This document shows positions 18,589 through 27,097 of a DNA stretch of 34,541 nt, one piece after another. Both the position numbers and the translations under genes were made by a program. How positions within the stretch are numbered: position 1 is the stretch's first letter; each line of letters starts with the position of its first letter. Source of the stretch: Defluviitaleaceae bacterium (GTDB lineage: Bacteria; Bacillota; Clostridia; Lachnospirales; WRAX01). Location of the stretch: the NCBI GenBank assembly GCA_009787945.1, contig WQSI01000003.1, positions 1 through 34,541 of the forward strand, given 5' to 3'. The notes under the pieces were generated by a model. It was not told where the DNA came from. It worked only from the letters and a program-made list of their open reading frames with translations, and did not search any database.

Positions 18589-18650
18589 TGAAAAAGACCG
18601 CCCTTGTGCCTGTCACGAGGGCTATTTGTTTATACAAGGGGGCAATTCTC

Positions 18651-20309
18651 ATTTACACAGCATTATACAGAAAACTGCGCCCTACCACTTTTGGGGCTGT
18701 GGTGGGACAACAACATATTGTAAAAACTTTAACAAACCAGATAATTAATGGGCGGATTAGCCACGCCTATCTTTTTTGCGGCGTGCGGGGAACAGGCAAA
18801 ACCAGCTGCGCCAAAATTTTTGCCCGAGCCGTAAATTGCATAAACCCCCAGAATGGTGAGGCTTGCGGGGCTTGCCCTTCTTGTGTGGAAATTGCCCGTG
18901 GCGCAAGCCTTGATGTTGTGGAGATTGACGCGGCAAGCAACAATGGGGTGGACAATATCCGTGATTTGCGGGAGGAGGTGCGCTATCCTCCCAGCGGCAA
19001 ATACAAGGTGTATATAATTGACGAGGTTCACATGTTGTCAACAGGGGCTTTCAACGCCTTGTTAAAAACTTTGGAAGAGCCGCCGCCCCATGTTATTTTT
19101 ATTTTAGCAACCACCGACCCCCAAAAAATCCCTGCCACAATACACAGCCGTTTGATGCGGTTTGACTTTCACCGTATTAGTCAAGCTGATATGGGTGCGG
19201 CATTGGCGGGCTACACGGCAGAGGAAGGAATAAGAATTTCTCCTGATGCCTTGGACTATGTTGTTCAAATATCTGATGGCGGTATGCGTGACGCTCTAAG
19301 TCTGTTGGACAGATTGGCAGGTTTATACTACGACCAAGAAATAACCTTTGCAGGCGCGCTGGAAGTAACAGGCAGCATGAGCCAAGATGTTTTTATTGAT
19401 TTGTTTAATGCCTTAATAAACAGCGACCCATCAGCATCCCTAGCCATAATTGAGGACATATCCGCAAAAGGTCGGGATTTTGCCCAATTTGCCGAAGAAT
19501 TTCTTGGGCACCTGCGCAATATGATGATAAACGCAGTATCTGAGGGCAAAAACGACCATTTGCCGCATTTTGTTCCCATGATAACCCATTTTGCCAAAAC
19601 AATCCGAAATATAAAGCAAGCGGGGTCAAATGCCCGCCTTACCCTTGAAGTTGCCTGTATAGAATACCAACTGGCAACCTCCGAGCCTTCGTCGGGGGCA
19701 GTCATTACCCGCCCAAGCTCGCCTAAGCCCATTGCCCAAACGCCTACCCCCCAACCAAAACCTGAACCACCAAAACCAACCCCGCCCCCCGCGGCAGATG
19801 ACATGCCCCCTTGGGATGACATACCATGGCAGGACGATATAATGCCCCATGACCCACCACAAAAGCCCACACCGCCCGAAATAATCCCCCCTCCTGCCGA
19901 CCCGCCGCCCCAGCCCCAAACCCATACAACACCAACAACCACTGACCGCCCGCCCCACATACAAAACGCAATAAACAATTGGACGGTTTTCGCAGGGGAG
20001 CTAAAGCCCCCAACCCTTGCCGCCTACGCAAAAAAAGCCCAAGCAGGCTGGCTTGATGACGGCAATTTTTACCTAATTTTCAGCGAAACAGACGCAATCG
20101 CTAAAAACTCCTTGTCCTCCCGTGTAGGTGACTTGGCAGATAGGCTGTCAAAAGCCTTTGGCAACGCCTTCCAAATCATTTTAATTAGCAAAGCAGACTT
20201 CGACAAGCAAAAAGAAGCCAAATTCGGCAAACCCGAAGCCGACCCCCAGTGGGAGGCAGATTTGGCAGAGCTTAAATCCCTAATAAATTTTGATATTAGG
20301 GTAGTATAA
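18651..20309 (+). CDS. dnaX: DNA polymerase III subunit gamma/tau; predicted ATT start codon at 18651
   Basis: YTALYRKLRPTTFGAVVGQQHIVKTL, GVRGTGKTSCAKIFARAVNC, DEVHMLSTGAFNALLKTLEEPP; AAGGGGG RBS 8 nt before ATT. Confidence 0.9.
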   Translation: MYTALYRKLRPTTFGAVVGQQHIVKTLTNQIINGRISHAYLFCGVRGTGKTSCAKIFARAVNCINPQNGEACGACPSCVEIARGASLDVVEIDAASNNGVDNIRDLREEVRYPPSGKYKVYIIDEVHMLSTGAFNALLKTLEEPPPHVIFILATTDPQKIPATIHSRLMRFDFHRISQADMGAALAGYTAEEGIRISPDALDYVVQISDGGMRDALSLLDRLAGLYYDQEITFAGALEVTGSMSQDVFIDLFNALINSDPSASLAIIEDISAKGRDFAQFAEEFLGHLRNMMINAVSEGKNDHLPHFVPMITHFAKTIRNIKQAGSNARLTLEVACIEYQLATSEPSSGAVITRPSSPKPIAQTPTPQPKPEPPKPTPPPAADDMPPWDDIPWQDDIMPHDPPQKPTPPEIIPPPADPPPQPQTHTTPTTTDRPPHIQNAINNWTVFAGELKPPTLAAYAKKAQAGWLDDGNFYLIFSETDAIAKNSLSSRVGDLADRLSKAFGNAFQIILISKADFDKQKEAKFGKPEADPQWEADLAELKSLINFDIRVV

Positions 20310-20310
20310 A

Positions 20311-21507
20311 TCAAGGCCAATGGGTCACTTGCAAAGTCAAGTGACCTTCTTGTTTGTTTACAAAAAAGTCGCCGTTTAGGCGGTTAAGAACTTGGGCGAT
20401 GGGGAGCATTTGTCCTTCAAAAGGCACATAGAAACTTCCCTCGCGGGAAATGGCGTGGTTTGGGTGATGCAGGGTGATATTGCCGCGGCGGGGATGGGGT
20501 GCTGTGGGCATTTGGCTGATAAAGCGCGGGTTTGCGGCGGCTTCCCTGTATGCATCCCGCAGGATAGGGCTTGTGTTAAGGCTGTAAATATGCCCCGACT
20601 CCCCGCGGTCGCTGTAATTTCGGTATATTATGGCGCGTATGCGGTGGTGGCGTTCTAATAAATCATAAATCTGGGTTAATTTGTCTGATGCTTGGGCAGG
20701 AAAATGGCTGTTACTTTCTGGGGAATGGTGGCTGATGGCGGTAGACAGCATAAGGGGGGCTGCACGGTGGAACATTCCATAAAATATGCCTAAAGTTTCG
20801 CTAAAATCTCCAAAAGTTCCGTCGGTGGCAACGTGATTATATGCAGTTAGCTTAATCCAATCTAAAAAGCCCTCTCCTGGGTAGAAATGCTTGGCGTGGG
20901 CTAGGTTGTGGGTATCAATTCCCCAAACTAGAGCAACATTGGGGGCTTGTTGCTCAAAAATACCTCTGGCGTGGCGAAAAAAATTCACATGTTCCAAGGG
21001 CAGAAAACCGTGACCTGTGCGGATTGGGTAAAGCTCTACAAAAGTTGGCACATTAAACATCCCTGCATATCGGGCAAAGGTTTCCAGGGCTTCAAAGTCA
21101 AACATTTCCGCGTCTTGTGGAGGATGCAGGGTGATTAGGGGGGTGCTGTGGTTTGCGATATTATCTAGCACCCAACGAAGTGGGAAGGGTTCCCCAAGGC
21201 GCATGGTGTGGGCAAAAATTCCGTGTTCCACCTGCATATAATCTTGAAAACTTCTAATATCTCCGCCAGAAACGGCATCACGGGCAATATACGCCCCTAA
21301 AAGCACCCCTTCTGCCCTTTCAAACCGCCCAAAGGGCTGGTTTAGCATTTCAATTATAAAATCCAAATAAACAACCTCGCCCTCACCAGGGGGAAGGGGT
21401 TCGTATTCGGTCATAGCGAACACTGGGGCATATTCTTCGGTAACGCTAGGTTCGCCGCCACATGCCGCAAGCAAAAACAAGATAAATCCTAAAATTAAAA
21501 AGCGCAT
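20311..21507 (-). CDS. Lipoprotein, glycoside hydrolase family 26-like
   Basis: Lipobox FLLAACGG; VLLGAYIARDAVSGGDIRSFQDYMQVEHGIFAHTMRLGEPFP; start moved to MRFLILGF at 21507. Confidence 0.6.
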   Translation of the reverse strand: MRFLILGFILFLLAACGGEPSVTEEYAPVFAMTEYEPLPPGEGEVVYLDFIIEMLNQPFGRFERAEGVLLGAYIARDAVSGGDIRSFQDYMQVEHGIFAHTMRLGEPFPLRWVLDNIANHSTPLITLHPPQDAEMFDFEALETFARYAGMFNVPTFVELYPIRTGHGFLPLEHVNFFRHARGIFEQQAPNVALVWGIDTHNLAHAKHFYPGEGFLDWIKLTAYNHVATDGTFGDFSETLGIFYGMFHRAAPLMLSTAISHHSPESNSHFPAQASDKLTQIYDLLERHHRIRAIIYRNYSDRGESGHIYSLNTSPILRDAYREAAANPRFISQMPTAPHPRRGNITLHHPNHAISREGSFYVPFEGQMLPIAQVLNRLNGDFFVNKQEGHLTLQVTHWP

Positions 21508-21579
21508 AAACCTCACCTCTAAAACATTATCTCCTTTTTTTGCCAGTGTATACCATTTCACACTATATAAAATTTACAG

Positions 21580-21625
21580 TTGAAATTTGTCTTTAAATGA
21601 TGTATAATGGTAATATCATTTAAAG
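21580..21625 (+). promoter_or_regulatory. Promoter of chemoreceptor gene with -10 box enclosed by an 11-bp perfect inverted repeat
   Basis: TTGAAA (21580-21585) N17 TATAAT (21603-21608); CTTTAAATGAT 21591-21601 / ATCATTTAAAG 21615-21625. Confidence 0.75.
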
Positions 21626-21639
21626 AAGGATGGGATTGA

Positions 21640-24345
21640 GTGAAAAACTTTTACACAGGTTTAAAGTTAAGAACCAAGATTTTGTTTGGTTTTGGTGTGG
21701 TTTCGGTAATTATGCTTTTTATGATTGGCTTCGCAATTATCGGTTTACAAGGGATTATAAACTCCCACGAAAACCTTGCTGAAGGTCACTTTTTACGGCG
21801 GGATACGAGGTTTGACTACCGCCATGCTTTTGAGGCAATGCAGCGTCACACCTATGCAATGATAACATACGCAGGCATTGGTGAGCAGCAAAACATCACA
21901 ATTTCCTACGGAAACGCAAGGCAGGCTCTGCAAGATGCGCTGGATTCCCTGGCGGCTTATAATGACCTTGTGTATAGGGATGACGACATACCCCAACATG
22001 AAAAAGAGTTGCGTTGGAGAACTTCCAGTCAGGTGGCTGACATTTTGTGGGTCTATTATGAAAATATTATTTATATTGTTTATCAGCGTGCATTGGTCGG
22101 CGATATGGTCGGCGGTGTACAGGCAATAAGAGATGGCGGAGTAATTTCAGACGACCTTCACGGGGTTAATGAAACTTTAAACGGCATCTCTGATGTTTGG
22201 ATTACAGGAATTGAGGACAGAAACGAGAATAATCAACAGGCAACCTATGTTGGTATTGTGATTGCCCTTGTGCTTATTATTGTCGCAACCACGGTAATTA
22301 CAATGGTTACGACGGGGGCTATTAGCAAGCCTGTCCGCAGGCTCTCCCAATATGCCATGTTTCTTTCCCAGGGCGATATTAACAAAATCACCATCAGTCC
22401 AACAAGTCGCAGGGACGAAATTTCGGTTCTTTTTAATAACTTTTCTGCCACGGTGGACACTCTTAAATCCCTTACAAACGACCTTAACAGCCTTTCTCAC
22501 GAATTTACGGTAATTGGCGATATAGATTTTAGAATCGACGCAAACAAATACCAAAATTCTTTCAAGGATTTGATGGTGGGTGTCAATGGCATCGTGGATG
22601 CCCAGTCTAGGGAAACTTTGGAGGTTATTAACACTCTAAACAGCATAGCAAGCGGTAATTTTGACGTTGACGTTAAAGATTTGCCTGGCAAAAAAGCGAT
22701 TTTGCCAAAATCCCTGAGAGCCATTTTATCCGCCTTGGAAGATTTTTACAACGAAATGTCTGAGCTTGCTGAAAACGCTAGAGAAGGCAAGCTGAACAAA
22801 AGGGTTAACGAATCAAAATTTGAAGGCAATTGGGAGGACTTGGCAAAAAGCCTGAACAAGCTTTTGGTTGCTGTTGCCGAGCCTTTTGAAGAAATTACTG
22901 ATGTGATGCATTCTTTGCAAGAAGGTGACTTTAGACAAAGGGTGGAAACCCAGTACAAAGGCGTGTTTAAAGACATGGCAGACACCTTAAACGCCACATT
23001 AGAGCAAACTTCTGCCTATATTGATGAGTTGGACAATATTTTGGCAGAAATGTCAAGGGGTAATTTACAAGGGAAAATTGAGCGGGAATATGTTGGCTCT
23101 TTTGACCTTATCAAGCGCTCTATAAACTCTATTTTGGCGCGCCTAAACACAACAATGGACGATATTGGTGCGGTTGCTGTTGGTGTTTCAAGCGGTGCTA
23201 CGCAGCTTTCTGTGGCGGCATCTTCTTTATCCATTGGTGTTGACAAACAGGTGGTGTCTATGGCAGAGCTTTCTGAAGGAATTGAAGGGATTGACACCCA
23301 GTCTAAAGAAAATGCCGAAAACGCCCAGAAGGCAGCAAATTGGGCTGAAATCTCCAAAAAGGACGCAGAGGCGGGCAACCAAGAAATGCATCAACTTTTG
23401 GAAGCCATGGCAAGCATTGCAGATTTTATTGACAAAATAAGCAACATCAACAAAACAATTGATGATATTGCCTTCCAAACCAACCTCCTTGCTCTTAACG
23501 CCAGCGTTGAAGCGGCAAGGGCTGGAGAACACGGCAAGGGCTTCGCCGTGGTGGCAGACGAGGTGCGCACCCTTGCCAACAGAAGCGGAGAAGCAGCAAG
23601 GGAAGCAGAAGAGCTGATGCAAGCAACCATTGACAGCATTGGACAAGGGCGCAAAAAAGCAAACGACACAGCAGAAAGCCTTGACAAAATAGTAAGCAAT
23701 GTGGTTGATGTGTTTGGGGTTGTGGGCAACATTTATGAGGCATCCTTGCGCCAAACCGAAGCCATCAGCCAAATAAATAATGGGCTTGGAAGGATAAACT
23801 CTGTAATTCAAAACGAAATGGCAGCAAGTAAGGACACTGCAAATTCTGCCGAAGAGCTAGACGACCAAGTAAACATCTTAAAGGAAAAGCTCGGCTTTTT
23901 CCAAACCCGCCTTGCTATGCCAAAGTTGTCTGATGTGTTGAACCAATCCGCATCAGAATCGCCGCGGATAAAAGGCTTTGAAGGCGTTGCCCATTCTTTG
24001 AAAGCATACAAAGCAGGGGAAATTATTGTGCATGAAGGCGAAAAGGACAGCAGAAGCATGTACTTCATAACCAGCGGCGTTGTAAATGTATGCAAGTTTT
24101 ATGGTAAACCCAATGAAGTCGAGCTTGCTAAGCTAAAGGAGGGGGATTTGTTCGGTGAAATGTCCCTATTCCTTAACGAGCCAAGAACGGCTACCGTGGT
24201 TGCCCTTGGCGATGTTTCCGTCATAGAAGTCAGCGAAAGCGACATGAACGAATTTATGGACAAAAAGCCCGAAATTGCCCTTAATGTTATCCAAACATTG
24301 TGCGTAAGATTAAGAAATACAATGAGTGTGCTTGAGAATTACTAA
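21640..24345 (+). CDS. Methyl-accepting chemotaxis protein fused to a C-terminal cyclic-nucleotide-binding domain
   Basis: DDIAFQTNLLALNASVEAARAGEHGKGFAVVADEVRTLANRS; C-terminal GEIIVHEGEKDSRSMYFITSGVVNVCKF...GDLFGEMSLFLNEPRTATVVAL. Confidence 0.92.
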   Translation: MKNFYTGLKLRTKILFGFGVVSVIMLFMIGFAIIGLQGIINSHENLAEGHFLRRDTRFDYRHAFEAMQRHTYAMITYAGIGEQQNITISYGNARQALQDALDSLAAYNDLVYRDDDIPQHEKELRWRTSSQVADILWVYYENIIYIVYQRALVGDMVGGVQAIRDGGVISDDLHGVNETLNGISDVWITGIEDRNENNQQATYVGIVIALVLIIVATTVITMVTTGAISKPVRRLSQYAMFLSQGDINKITISPTSRRDEISVLFNNFSATVDTLKSLTNDLNSLSHEFTVIGDIDFRIDANKYQNSFKDLMVGVNGIVDAQSRETLEVINTLNSIASGNFDVDVKDLPGKKAILPKSLRAILSALEDFYNEMSELAENAREGKLNKRVNESKFEGNWEDLAKSLNKLLVAVAEPFEEITDVMHSLQEGDFRQRVETQYKGVFKDMADTLNATLEQTSAYIDELDNILAEMSRGNLQGKIEREYVGSFDLIKRSINSILARLNTTMDDIGAVAVGVSSGATQLSVAASSLSIGVDKQVVSMAELSEGIEGIDTQSKENAENAQKAANWAEISKKDAEAGNQEMHQLLEAMASIADFIDKISNINKTIDDIAFQTNLLALNASVEAARAGEHGKGFAVVADEVRTLANRSGEAAREAEELMQATIDSIGQGRKKANDTAESLDKIVSNVVDVFGVVGNIYEASLRQTEAISQINNGLGRINSVIQNEMAASKDTANSAEELDDQVNILKEKLGFFQTRLAMPKLSDVLNQSASESPRIKGFEGVAHSLKAYKAGEIIVHEGEKDSRSMYFITSGVVNVCKFYGKPNEVELAKLKEGDLFGEMSLFLNEPRTATVVALGDVSVIEVSESDMNEFMDKKPEIALNVIQTLCVRLRNTMSVLENY

Positions 24346-24347
24346 AC

Positions 24348-24388
24348 AAAAAACCGAACCCACTTATTCACAGGGGGTTCGGTTTTTT
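24348..24388. terminator. Bidirectional terminator between convergent genes
   Basis: aaaaaaccgaaccc...gggttcggtttttt. Confidence 0.85.
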
Positions 24389-24398
24389 GGTATTCTGC

Positions 24399-25046
24399 TT
24401 AATCGTTGTTGGACAACCTAATCAAGTCGCCCAGAGTGAGGGTTAATTGATTGTTGTGGTCTAAACTTACCAATGTTTCGTCGCCCATTAATTCACCTGC
24501 TTCAAAGGCACTTATAAGCCCATCTTCTTGAGCCGATAAACTCATCAAAGCAGGCGTTATAAGATACGCGCTTTGTGAGGGGTTGGAAAGTTGCATTGGG
24601 TAAGCTTTGCCATTACTATTGTCGTGCAGGAAAAGCACAATTTCTTCACCGACAGGCAGAGGGTTCGTTGGCGTTATCATTTCCATAACACCTTCAATCT
24701 TGCCTCCCATCCTCCAAACTTCTCTAGCTTCTCCTGCCGTCATATTGCCCCGAAACACTTCCATAACTTGAAATCTGTAGATGGTAAACACGGCATATCT
24801 TTCCAGATATGGGTCATCCAGAAATTCTCCAGCATAAATATCAACCATTTCACTTCTTTCGTCTAAAATCTGAACACGGGCAACATGGGGCGCAAATGTA
24901 AAAATTTGCCCAATTTCAGAGAAGCTCATATAGTCAAAAGATGCGTATGACCTTTCCGTCACCACATCTGACGCATATCCGCCACATCCAGCAAAAACCA
25001 CAAGAGAGCAAAGGGTCAGTATTGTCAGTATAACAATCTTTTTCAT
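24399..25046 (-). CDS. Lipoprotein of unknown function
   Basis: MKKIVILTILTLCSLVVFAGCGG signal/lipobox; start moved to 25046 (GGAGGA RBS). Confidence 0.75.
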   Translation of the reverse strand: MKKIVILTILTLCSLVVFAGCGGYASDVVTERSYASFDYMSFSEIGQIFTFAPHVARVQILDERSEMVDIYAGEFLDDPYLERYAVFTIYRFQVMEVFRGNMTAGEAREVWRMGGKIEGVMEMITPTNPLPVGEEIVLFLHDNSNGKAYPMQLSNPSQSAYLITPALMSLSAQEDGLISAFEAGELMGDETLVSLDHNNQLTLTLGDLIRLSNND

Positions 25047-25093
25047 GTGAACATCCTCCTTTTTAACTTGGACAAACGCAACCAAAATACAAC

Positions 25094-25130
25094 AAAAACC
25101 GAGTTTCCAAAGGCGGTTGCTCGGTTTTTT
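25094..25130 (-). terminator. Terminator downstream of MATE transporter
   Basis: aaaaaccgag...ctcggtttttt. Confidence 0.75.
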
Positions 25131-25139
25131 GTTTGGGTG

Positions 25140-26510
25140 TTATGCGGTTACTTCCTCGATAATTTCATCCTCTTTCGGCAGTTTTTTCATGTTAATGAAA
25201 TGCCAAACCAGAAGCCAAACGCTGCGCACCGTCATGGCGATGGCAATTGCCACCCACACGCCGTCGATGCCGAGGGCTGTTGCGGCAAGGGCAAAGACCA
25301 GAAGCACGCGGATAATGTTGCTGGAAACACTTGCGATTGTGGGCTTCATGGTTAGGCCGCGTCCGCGGAAGCTGCCTGCTGCAACGCCTTCCATGCAAAA
25401 TAGGATTTGCGCTGGGGCAAGTATGCGCAGGTAATTGGCGGCAATGCGTATGCTTTCGTCGTTGTTAAGGAACAAGGACACGAAGGCTTCCGCGCCGAAA
25501 AACAGCACCCCTGCGATGAAAATGCCGTAAATGCCCATAAAAATGTAGGCAACCCGCACAGTGCGCCGCACCCGACCCCACTTTTTCGCGCCATAGTTTT
25601 GACCGATAAAGGCGGTGATGGCAGACGCAAAGCCGCCGCCTATCATAAAGGACAGGCTTTCCACCCTCATGCCAACCTGGTGACCTGGCACGGCATAATC
25701 CCCAAAACTGACGATTACAAAAGTCATTAGCATAAAGGAGAAGTTAAACAGCAGGTTTTCCAGGGCAACAGGTGCGCCCCAACGGGATATTTGGCTCATT
25801 TTGCCTCTTATAATGCGTCCTAGTGGTTTAAAGCCTTCAAAAGGTTTGTCTTTGTATTTCGTCATTGCCCACAGTTTTGCGGACATGTTGAATACGTTGG
25901 AAACTATAAGGCTTACAGCTGCACCAACCATGCCCATGTCTAGCACGAAAATAAACACAGGGGCAAGACCTATGTTAAGGGCAAGGGCGGCAGAATTAAT
26001 GATAAATGGCACACGGGTGTTTCCGAAGCCGCTAAAAATTCCTGTTATTACAAAATGCCCGAAGGTGAAAGGTATAGCAATTGCGGCAACACTTAGGAAG
26101 TGGGCGGCCCGCTCTGCCACATATGGGTTTTCGATGTTTAAAAGCCCTAGCAAAGGGTGGCGCAGGGTTATTAAAAGTATAGAGAAAAACGCACCTGACA
26201 CAAGTGCCAGCATAAAGCCATTTTGTGCAAATGCTTTAGCGGCATCCTTGTCACCCTTGCCCATGTTTTGGCTAACGCCAATTTCCGCTCCTATGCGGCA
26301 TAGCATGATGAGGGAAAAGGATAGCCATACAAATTGGTTGGCAAGCCCAGCCGCCGCCAGATACTCCTCACCCAGGCGGGATAACCAAAACATATTGGTC
26401 ATGTCATAAGCGGACTGGAATAAGCTGGTTGCCATAATGGGCAGGCTTAATTTTAAAAGCTTTTTAAATATCGGTCCTCTAGTTAAATCATATTTGGTTG
26501 TTTTGCTCAA
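25140..26510 (-). CDS. MATE family efflux transporter
   Basis: KKLLKLSLPIMATSLFQSAYDMTNMFWLSRLGEEYLAAAGLANQ; repeated TM segments. Confidence 0.92.
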   Translation of the reverse strand: MSKTTKYDLTRGPIFKKLLKLSLPIMATSLFQSAYDMTNMFWLSRLGEEYLAAAGLANQFVWLSFSLIMLCRIGAEIGVSQNMGKGDKDAAKAFAQNGFMLALVSGAFFSILLITLRHPLLGLLNIENPYVAERAAHFLSVAAIAIPFTFGHFVITGIFSGFGNTRVPFIINSAALALNIGLAPVFIFVLDMGMVGAAVSLIVSNVFNMSAKLWAMTKYKDKPFEGFKPLGRIIRGKMSQISRWGAPVALENLLFNFSFMLMTFVIVSFGDYAVPGHQVGMRVESLSFMIGGGFASAITAFIGQNYGAKKWGRVRRTVRVAYIFMGIYGIFIAGVLFFGAEAFVSLFLNNDESIRIAANYLRILAPAQILFCMEGVAAGSFRGRGLTMKPTIASVSSNIIRVLLVFALAATALGIDGVWVAIAIAMTVRSVWLLVWHFINMKKLPKEDEIIEEVTA

Positions 26511-26513
26511 AAT

Positions 26514-26561
26514 AAAAATCCCCTTTCGTTGATAGTTTCATTCTATCACATGTGGGGATTT
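26514..26561 (-). terminator. Terminator downstream of nrdG
   Basis: Minus strand aaatcccc...tgatag...ctatca...ggggatttttatttt. Confidence 0.7.
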
Positions 26562-26577
26562 ATGTCAAGGGCGTTCG

Positions 26578-27072
26578 CTATACCCCGAATTTGACTATCT
26601 TATTTTGTTTTTTGGTTTCTGGAACATCAATGACCCGCTGATTTGCAGAGCCGCAGAACCGCAGGCTAATATCCCGCTGTTCGTGATGATATTTCCCGTC
26701 TATGAGGATGTGGCAAAGGTCTAGCAGTGCCAATTTGTCGGGGTCGCTTTCTGCCATTAACTCTTCATAGGTGTAACCTGTGTAGCAAACCACATCAAGC
26801 CCTAAATCTCGGGCGGCGCGAGCCACCTCGACAAGCTCGGCAGACTGCAAAAAGGGTTCACCCCCAGAAAGGGTTATGCCTTTTTTGGTTTTGGCTTCTT
26901 TGCGCAACATTCGGATGATTTCTTTAGTTGTAAATTCTTTACCCCCATCTATAGGCCAGCTTTCGGGGTTGTGGCAGCCTTTGCAACCATGGGGGCAGCC
27001 CTGGGTGAAAATTACAAAACGAAGCCCAGGGCCGTCCACGGTGCTTTCGGGGGAAATTCCCGATAAACGCAT
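26578..27072 (-). CDS. nrdG: Anaerobic ribonucleotide reductase activating protein (radical SAM)
   Basis: DGPGLRFVIFTQGCPHGCKGCHNPESWPIDGG; CxxxCxxC; downstream of nrdD. Confidence 0.95.
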   Translation of the reverse strand: MRLSGISPESTVDGPGLRFVIFTQGCPHGCKGCHNPESWPIDGGKEFTTKEIIRMLRKEAKTKKGITLSGGEPFLQSAELVEVARAARDLGLDVVCYTGYTYEELMAESDPDKLALLDLCHILIDGKYHHEQRDISLRFCGSANQRVIDVPETKKQNKIVKFGV

Positions 27073-27097
27073 TTTTATTTCCCCCTTTCAATGGAAA

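Noticed and set aside
19328-19978. 216-aa minus-strand ORF rich in Gly/Trp/Val
   Set aside because: Antisense to the Pro-rich linker of dnaX; composition is a mirror of CCN codons.
20031-20039. A7 run in dnaX as a possible tau/gamma frameshift site
   Set aside because: Located near the C-terminal end of the gene, not after the ATPase/domain III as in E. coli; no supporting stem-loop seen.
25801-26409. 202-aa plus-strand ORF
   Set aside because: Antisense to MATE transporter; no recognisable motifs.
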